Shown here: in pieces, positions 58,437-64,000 of the stretch
Numbering within the stretch: the stretch's first letter is position 1
How the letters are laid out: the number at the start of each line of letters is the position of its first letter
Assembly: GCF_028682635.1 (NCBI RefSeq)
Contig: NZ_JANHLK010000025.1
Coordinates: forward strand, 1 to 64,000
DNA: 64,000 nt
Direction of reading: 5' to 3'
Source of the DNA: Pseudomonas putida
Lineage (GTDB): Bacteria; Pseudomonadota; Gammaproteobacteria; Pseudomonadales; Pseudomonadaceae
Notes under the pieces: generated by a model
Seen by the model: the letters and a program-made list of their open reading frames with translations, nothing else
Databases searched by the model: none
Told to the model about the DNA's origin: nothing
Position numbers and translations under genes: made by a program

Positions 58437-59885
58437 TTAGCGCGGGAAAGCTGGCGGGTTTACACCGGCCATGTCTTCCATTACGCGAACCACCTGGCAG
58501 CTGTAACCGAACTCGTTGTCGTACCAGACGTACAGTACAACGCGGTTATCCTGGGTGATGGTCGCTTCAGCGTCCACAACGCCTGCGTGGCGCGAGCCAA
58601 CGAAGTCGGTGGAAACCACTTCCTGCGAATTGACGTAGTCGATCTGCTTGTGCAGGTCCGAGTGCATGGCCATCTGGCGCAGGTACTCGTTGATCTCTTC
58701 GCGGGTGGTGGCCTTTTCCAGGTTCAGGTTCAGGATGGCCATCGACACGTTCGGCGTAGGAACACGAATCGCGTTGCCGGTCAGCTTGCCCTTGAGCACT
58801 GGCAGCGCCTTGGCGGCTGCGGTGGCGGCACCGGTTTCGGTGATGACCATGTTCAGCGGCGCGGCGCGGCCACGACGGCTGCCCTTGTGGAAGTTGTCGA
58901 TCAGGTTCTGGTCGTTGGTGAACGAGTGAACGGTTTCGACGTGGCCGTTGACGATGCCGAACTTGTCATTCACAGCCTTCAGCACCGGCACGATGGCGTT
59001 GGTGGTGCAGGAAGCAGCCGAGATGATCTTGTCGTCAGGGCTGATGTCGCCATGGTTGATGCCGTGCACGATGTTCTTCAGCGCGCCCTTGCCAGGTGCG
59101 GTGAGGATAACCCGTGCAGCGCCCGGGCAGGCCAGGTGCTGGCCCAGGCCGTCGGCGTCACGCCATACGCCGGTGTTGTCGACGATCAGCGCGTTTTCGA
59201 TGCCGTACTGGGTGTAGTCGACTTCGGCCGGGCTCTTGGCGTAGATAACCTGGATCAGGTTGCCGTTGGCGGTGATGGTGTTGTTGGCTTCATCAATGGT
59301 GATGGTGCCATCGAACGGACCATGGACCGAGTCGCGACGCAGCAGGCTGGCGCGTTTTACCAGGTCGTTCTCGGCGCCCTTGCGGACGACGATGGCGCGC
59401 AGGCGCAGGCCGTCGCCGCCACCGGTTTTCTCGATCAGGATGCGCGCCAGCAGACGGCCGATACGACCGAAGCCGTACAGGACAACGTCGGTGCCTTTGC
59501 GGGCGGAGGCGTTCTGCTGGCCAACCACATCGGCCAGTTCTTCACGGACGAACTGCTCGGCAGTACGGCCATTGCCTTCAGCCTTGAATTTGGCTGCCAG
59601 CTTGCCCAGGTCTACCGAAGCGGCGCCGAGCTTGAGCTCGCTCATCGCCTTGAGCAGCGGGAATGTTTCGTGGACGGACAGCTCGGTATCGTCGGTTTGA
59701 CGGTGACGAGCAAAGCGGTGAGCTTTGAGAATCGCAATGACTGAACGATTGATCAGGCTGCGGCCATAGATCGAGCTCACCACATTGTTATTGCGGTAGA
59801 GCTGACCGATAAGCGGAATCATCGCTTCTGCGAGTGCTTCACGGTCGATCCATTCACCAAGACACTGGTCGGGCTTCTGAGTCAC
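58437..59885 (-). CDS. gapB: Glyceraldehyde-3-phosphate dehydrogenase, long GapB-like form
   Basis: 482 aa from GTG 59885, preceded by GGAAGG; an ATG at 59900 would add five residues without a ribosome site. Normal GAPDH is about 335 aa. This one has an N-terminal helical extension of about 130 residues before the Rossmann motif YGFGRIGRLLARIL (about 137-150). The catalytic cysteine is C293 (SAASCTTNAIVPVL), and the proton-relay His is in RHAG or VETVHSF. Such long forms are the gluconeogenic GapB/GAPDH-2 of pseudomonads. Divergent from mfd. Confidence 0.9.
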   Translation of the reverse strand: MTQKPDQCLGEWIDREALAEAMIPLIGQLYRNNNVVSSIYGRSLINRSVIAILKAHRFARHRQTDDTELSVHETFPLLKAMSELKLGAASVDLGKLAAKFKAEGNGRTAEQFVREELADVVGQQNASARKGTDVVLYGFGRIGRLLARILIEKTGGGDGLRLRAIVVRKGAENDLVKRASLLRRDSVHGPFDGTITIDEANNTITANGNLIQVIYAKSPAEVDYTQYGIENALIVDNTGVWRDADGLGQHLACPGAARVILTAPGKGALKNIVHGINHGDISPDDKIISAASCTTNAIVPVLKAVNDKFGIVNGHVETVHSFTNDQNLIDNFHKGSRRGRAAPLNMVITETGAATAAAKALPVLKGKLTGNAIRVPTPNVSMAILNLNLEKATTREEINEYLRQMAMHSDLHKQIDYVNSQEVVSTDFVGSRHAGVVDAEATITQDNRVVLYVWYDNEFGYSCQVVRVMEDMAGVNPPAFPR

Positions 59886-60263
59886 GGGAACCTTCCACAT
59901 GTAGGGGCAGAAAAAAGGGGCTACATTATGCCGCCGTAAGCCTCGTGTAGCAATGCGCGCCTGTCGTGCGATCCGTAACAATTTTTCCTTCAAAAAAATC
60001 ACGCATCGCTGGAACCCAATGAAACCGGGGCTTTCAGCGCAGTCAATTTTTTGGAGACAACGCTACCTTGTCCGTAACCCTCCGTAACACCTGCTGGTTT
60101 TACCACTACATATTCTGGTTTTTACGGTAAAAAACAGTGGTTTTTTGTCTTTACCACTACATTTCGCCAAACCTGCGTAATAGACACAGTCTGCAACTGA
60201 CAGGCGGCACCCGGGACCGCTACAATTACCGACTTTGTCGCAACGCTTGGAGCTCAACCTTCC
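59886..60263. promoter_or_regulatory. gap-mfd divergent promoter region with repeated TTTACCACTACAT motif
   Basis: 378 bases without a gene. TTTACCACTACAT occurs at 60099-60111 and 60150-60162 as direct repeats, and AGTGGT at 60136-60141 faces the first as an inverted half-site. TTTTTACGGTAAAAA (60118-60132) is a further palindrome between them. The cluster sits where a promoter for gap (minus) or mfd (plus) is expected. This suggests a regulator-binding site, but I cannot name the regulator. Confidence 0.5.
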
Positions 60264-63200
60264 GTGCCCGTTCTGCGTCTACCGCTTCTCCCTGCCGCGG
60301 CAGGTAAACAGCACTGGGGCAACCTGCCCGGTGCCGCCCTGAGCCTGGCCATCGCCGAGGCTGCCAGCGCTGCCAAGCGCTTTACCCTGCTGCTCACCGC
60401 CGACAGCCAAAGTGCCGAACGGCTGGAACAGGAGCTGAGTTTCTTCGCCCCGGATTTGCCCGTACTGCATTTCCCCGACTGGGAAACCCTGCCCTACGAC
60501 CTGTTCTCGCCGCACCAGGACATCATTTCCCAGCGCATCGCCAGCCTGTACCGGCTGCCCGAGCTGTCGCACGGCGTGCTGGTGGTGCCGATCACCACCG
60601 CCCTGCACCGCCTGGCGCCGACCAAGTTCCTGCTCGGCAGCAGCCTGGTGCTGGATGTCGGCCAGAAACTCGACGTCGAGCAGATGCGCAGCCGCCTTGA
60701 GGCCACCGGCTATCGCTACGTCGATACCGTGTACGAGCATGGCGAATTCACCGTGCGCGGCTCGCTGATCGACCTGTTCCCGATGGGCAGCAAGTTGCCC
60801 TATCGCATCGACCTGTTCGACGACGAAATCGAAACCCTGCGCACCTTCGACCCGGAAAACCAGCGCTCCATCGACAAGGTCGATTCGGTCAAGCTGCTGC
60901 CGGCCAAGGAATTCCCGCTGCAGAAAGAGGCCGTCACCCGCTTCAAGGCGCGCTTTCGCGAGCGTTTCGATGTCGACTTCCGGCGCTGCCCGATCTTCCA
61001 GGACCTGAGCAGCGGGATTACCCCGGCCGGTATCGAGTACTACCTGCCGCTGTTCTTCGAAGAAACCTCGACCCTGTTCGATTACCTGCCGCAGGACACG
61101 CAAGTGTTCTCCCTGCCCGGCATCGAACAGGCGGCCGAAAACTTCTGGAACGACGTGCGCAATCGCTATGAAGAGCGGCGTGTCGATCCATCCCGTCCTT
61201 TATTGCCGCCCGCCGAACTGTTCCTGCCGGTGGAAGACTGCTTCGCGCGCCTGAAAAACTGGCCACGGGTAGTGGCGAGTCAACAGGATGTGGAAACCGG
61301 CGCCGGCCGCGAACGCTTCCCTGCCCGGGAATTGCCGAACCTGGCCATCGAAGCCAAGGCCACCCAACCCTTGGCGGCGCTGGCCGGTTTCCTCGACGAA
61401 TTCCCCGGTCGCGTGCTGTTTACCGCCGAGTCCGCGGGCCGTCGTGAAGTGCTGCTGGAACTGCTCGAACGCCTGAAGCTGCGCCCCAAGACCGTTGACA
61501 GCTGGCCGGACTTCGTCGCCGGCAAGGAGCGCCTGGCGATCACCATCGCGCCGCTGGACGAAGGTTTGCTGCTGGACGATCCGGCCCTGGCGCTGGTCGC
61601 CGAAAGCCCGTTGTTCGGCCAGCGCGTGATGCAGCGCCGGCGCCGGGAGAAACGCGCCGACGCCAACAACGATGCGGTCATCAAGAACCTCACCGAGCTG
61701 CGCGAAGGCGCGCCGGTGGTGCACATCGACCACGGCGTCGGTCGTTACCTGGGCCTGGCCACCCTGGAAATCGACAACCAGACCGCCGAATTCCTCGCCC
61801 TGGAATACGCCGAGGGCGCCAAGCTCTACGTGCCGGTGGCCAACCTGCACCTGATCGCCCGCTACACCGGCAGCGACGACGCCCTCGCCCCGCTGCATCG
61901 CCTGGGTTCCGAGACCTGGCAAAAAGCCAAGCGCAAGGCCGCCGAACAGGTGCGCGATGTCGCGGCTGAATTGCTCGACATCTATGCGCGCCGCGCCGCC
62001 CGTGAAGGGTATGCCTTCGCCGACCCGAAAGCCGATTACGCCACCTTCAGCGCCGGTTTCCCGTTCGAAGAAACGCCGGACCAGCAAACGACTATCGAAG
62101 CGGTGCGCGAAGACATGCTCGCGCCCAAGCCGATGGACCGCCTGGTGTGCGGCGACGTCGGCTTCGGCAAGACCGAAGTGGCCATGCGCGCCGCGTTCAT
62201 TGCCGTGCACGGCGGTCGCCAGGTGGCGATCCTGGTGCCCACTACCCTGCTCGCCCAGCAGCACTACAACAGCTTCCGCGACCGCTTCGCCGACTGGCCG
62301 GTGAGCGTGGAAGTGATGAGCCGCTTCAAGTCGGCCAAGGAAGTGAATGCGGCGATCGCGGACCTGGCCGAAGGCAAGATCGACATCGTCATCGGCACGC
62401 ACAAGTTGCTGTCCGACGATGTCAAGATCAAGAACCTCGGGCTGGTGATCATTGACGAAGAACACCGCTTCGGTGTGCGTCAGAAAGAACAGCTCAAGGC
62501 CCTGCGCAGCGAAGTCGACATCCTCACCCTGACCGCCACGCCGATTCCGCGCACGCTGAACATGGCCGTGTCGGGCATGCGCGACCTGTCGATCATCGCC
62601 ACGCCGCCGGCCCGGCGCCTGTCGGTGCGCACCTTCGTCATGGAGCAGAACAAGAGCACGGTCAAGGAGGCCCTGCTCCGTGAGCTGCTGCGTGGCGGCC
62701 AGGTCTACTACCTGCACAACGATGTGAAGACCATCGAGAAATGCGCCGCCGACCTCGCCGAACTGGTGCCGGAAGCACGGATCGGCATCGGCCACGGGCA
62801 GATGCGCGAGCGCGAGCTCGAACAAGTGATGAGCGACTTCTACCACAAGCGCTTCAACGTGCTGATCGCCTCGACCATCATCGAGACCGGCATCGACGTG
62901 CCGAGCGCCAACACCATCATCATCGAGCGCGCCGACAAGTTCGGCCTGGCGCAACTGCACCAGTTGCGCGGCCGCGTCGGGCGCAGTCACCACCAGGCCT
63001 ACGCCTACCTGCTGACGCCGCCGCGCCAGCAGATCACCGCAGACGCGGAAAAGCGCCTGGAAGCGATCGCCAACACCCAGGACCTCGGCGCGGGCTTCGT
63101 GCTCGCCACCAACGACCTGGAAATCCGTGGTGCTGGCGAATTGCTCGGCGACGGGCAAAGCGGGCAGATCCAGGCAGTCGGTTTCACGCTGTACATGGAA

Positions 63201-63713
63201 ATGCTCGAGCGCGCAGTGAAGTCGATCCGCAAGGGCGAACAACCCAACCTCGATCAGCCGCTGGGCGGCGGTCCGGAAGTCAACTTGCGCGTACCGGCGT
63301 TGATTCCCGAGGACTACCTGCCGGACGTCCACGCCCGCCTGATTCTCTACAAGCGCATCGCCTCGGCCACCGACGAAGAAGGCCTCAAGGACTTGCAAGT
63401 TGAGATGATCGACCGTTTCGGCCTGTTGCCGGAGCCGACCAAGAACCTGATGCGCATCACCGCCCTGAAATTGCAGGCCGAGTTGCTGGGCATCAAGAAA
63501 GTCGACGGCGGCCCGCAAGGTGGTCGAATCGAGTTTGCGACACAAACCCCGGTCGACCCGCTGACCCTGATCAAGCTGATCCAGAGCCAGCCCAAACGCT
63601 ACAAATTCGAAGGGGCGACGATGTTCAAGTTCCAGGTCCCGATGGAGCGCTCGGAAGAGCGCTTTAATACTGTAGAGGCGTTGTTTGAGCGCCTCATTCC
63701 GAAAACTGCTTGA
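60264..63713 (+). CDS. mfd: Transcription-repair coupling factor
   Basis: 1149 aa (E. coli Mfd 1148). It removes stalled RNA polymerase from DNA lesions and recruits UvrA. The UvrB-like N-terminus (about 1-330, PLLPAAAGKQHWGNLPGAAL; FPDWETLPYDLFSPHQDI) is followed by the RNAP-interaction domain (about 470-540, PVVHIDHGVGRYLGL). The RecG-like motor has Walker A CGDVGFGKTEVAMRAAF, IIDEEHRFGVRQKEQ (DEEH box) and GRVGRSHHQAYAYLL. The regulatory D7 domain ends at LIPKTA. GTG start 60264. csiV follows ten bases later. Confidence 0.97.
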   Translation: MPVLRLPLLPAAAGKQHWGNLPGAALSLAIAEAASAAKRFTLLLTADSQSAERLEQELSFFAPDLPVLHFPDWETLPYDLFSPHQDIISQRIASLYRLPELSHGVLVVPITTALHRLAPTKFLLGSSLVLDVGQKLDVEQMRSRLEATGYRYVDTVYEHGEFTVRGSLIDLFPMGSKLPYRIDLFDDEIETLRTFDPENQRSIDKVDSVKLLPAKEFPLQKEAVTRFKARFRERFDVDFRRCPIFQDLSSGITPAGIEYYLPLFFEETSTLFDYLPQDTQVFSLPGIEQAAENFWNDVRNRYEERRVDPSRPLLPPAELFLPVEDCFARLKNWPRVVASQQDVETGAGRERFPARELPNLAIEAKATQPLAALAGFLDEFPGRVLFTAESAGRREVLLELLERLKLRPKTVDSWPDFVAGKERLAITIAPLDEGLLLDDPALALVAESPLFGQRVMQRRRREKRADANNDAVIKNLTELREGAPVVHIDHGVGRYLGLATLEIDNQTAEFLALEYAEGAKLYVPVANLHLIARYTGSDDALAPLHRLGSETWQKAKRKAAEQVRDVAAELLDIYARRAAREGYAFADPKADYATFSAGFPFEETPDQQTTIEAVREDMLAPKPMDRLVCGDVGFGKTEVAMRAAFIAVHGGRQVAILVPTTLLAQQHYNSFRDRFADWPVSVEVMSRFKSAKEVNAAIADLAEGKIDIVIGTHKLLSDDVKIKNLGLVIIDEEHRFGVRQKEQLKALRSEVDILTLTATPIPRTLNMAVSGMRDLSIIATPPARRLSVRTFVMEQNKSTVKEALLRELLRGGQVYYLHNDVKTIEKCAADLAELVPEARIGIGHGQMRERELEQVMSDFYHKRFNVLIASTIIETGIDVPSANTIIIERADKFGLAQLHQLRGRVGRSHHQAYAYLLTPPRQQITADAEKRLEAIANTQDLGAGFVLATNDLEIRGAGELLGDGQSGQIQAVGFTLYMEMLERAVKSIRKGEQPNLDQPLGGGPEVNLRVPALIPEDYLPDVHARLILYKRIASATDEEGLKDLQVEMIDRFGLLPEPTKNLMRITALKLQAELLGIKKVDGGPQGGRIEFATQTPVDPLTLIKLIQSQPKRYKFEGATMFKFQVPMERSEERFNTVEALFERLIPKTA

Positions 63714-63723
63714 AGGACGCCGC

Positions 63724-64000
63724 ATGCGCCTGTTTCGCTCACTGACCTTGTTGACAATGTTAATAACAGCACTGGTCACCCCGTCGGTCTTTGCCGATGA
63801 TCTGTATCAGATTGAAATGATTCTGGTGCGGCAGAACGCCGTGCCGGCGATTGTCAGCCGTGCCGCGCCGGAAGACTGGGCCGCTGGCGCTCAAGCCGTC
63901 AGCCCTGACAGCCTGCGCACGCCGAGCCTCAATGGCGAAGTGGAAAAACTGACCGCCAGCAATGAATACACCGTGCTGCTGCACAAAGCCTGGCAGCAGA
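63724..64000 (+). CDS. csiV: CsiV family protein, N-terminal fragment (runs off window)
   Basis: The first 92 codons of an exported protein: signal peptide about 1-25 (MRLFRSLTLLTMLITALVTP) then DDLYQIEMILVRQNAVPAIV and AAPEDWAAGAQAVSPDSLRT. It matches the start of CsiV (PA3003-like), a periplasmic peptidoglycan-binding partner that activates the LpoA/PBP1a synthase system in Vibrio. It starts ten bases after mfd on the same strand, as in P. aeruginosa as I recall. The rest lies outside. Confidence 0.78.
   Translation, partial: MRLFRSLTLLTMLITALVTPSVFADDLYQIEMILVRQNAVPAIVSRAAPEDWAAGAQAVSPDSLRTPSLNGEVEKLTASNEYTVLLHKAWQQ

Overview
The window is a gene-dense, GC-rich stretch of a Pseudomonas chromosome, most likely from the P. 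fluorescens complex. Three things point there. Gene content and order match what I recall of P. aeruginosa PA2796-PA2810, PA2986-PA2993 and PA3001-PA3003. Intergenic gaps carry many Pseudomonas-type REP palindromes (cores such as GAGCTTGCTCGCGA). Several small proteins are ones I know only from Pseudomonas. I saw no rRNA, tRNA, CRISPR array, prophage or complete insertion sequence.

Layout. 1-3.6 kb: the N-terminus of a T6SS VgrG at the edge, a DUF4174 protein, a VOC protein, a ParD-like/methionine aminopeptidase pair and a TPR protein. 3.9-8.4 kb: ornithine decarboxylase (speC), putrescine/ornithine antiporter (potE) and a solute-binding protein on one strand. 8.4-23.9 kb: mixed metabolism, including a TauE-type exporter, an aldo/keto reductase, DNA polymerase II, a CBS protein, two GST-fold proteins, a DUF1615 lipoprotein, a TonB-dependent receptor, an FAD monooxygenase, an enterobacterial-type zinc HemB and a histidine phosphatase. 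24-34 kb: mnmH/selD for selenouridine tRNA modification, two small Pseudomonas proteins, a 53-aa metallothionein, a pair of YdcZ-type transporters with a divergent LysR regulator, an antiporter-family permease, a chemoreceptor and transaldolase. 34-42 kb: the RssC/RssB signalling pair, mlaA, a degenerate HAD protein, DUF4404, queF, and a cupredoxin divergent from copRS with a CopR-type box between them. 42-49 kb: lolCDE, a PilZ protein, a glycerophosphodiesterase, sthA and apbE.

Accessory part, 49.5-58.2 kb. First comes a four-gene operon (HlyD-type adaptor, periplasmic six-hairpin glycosidase-like protein, BcsA-like synthase with PilZ, TolC/OprM-type outer-membrane factor). It looks like an unusual exopolysaccharide synthesis and export machine that uses a TolC-type exit instead of a BcsC/AlgE-type barrel. 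Next to it, bordered by very AT-rich DNA, is a PAAR-toxin effector (type 44-like), preceded by a coupled 46-codon ORF and followed by two tandem membrane-anchored immunity candidates. A decayed copy of the effector 3' end lies between the two immunity genes. As I recall, P. aeruginosa has the nqr operon between its apbE and gap, so this block occupies a variable site. The window ends with gap (GapB-like), mfd and the start of csiV.

Genes that appear to act together: speC/potE in polyamine exchange; selD/mnmH in tRNA selenation; RssB/RssC in phosphatase-antagonist signalling; cupredoxin/copRS in copper response; lolCDE in lipoprotein sorting; the four-gene operon in polymer export; and PAAR toxin plus immunity in contact-dependent competition. 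No search could be run: family calls rest on motifs and recalled sequences, and starts were chosen from Shine-Dalgarno sequences, signal peptides and family length.
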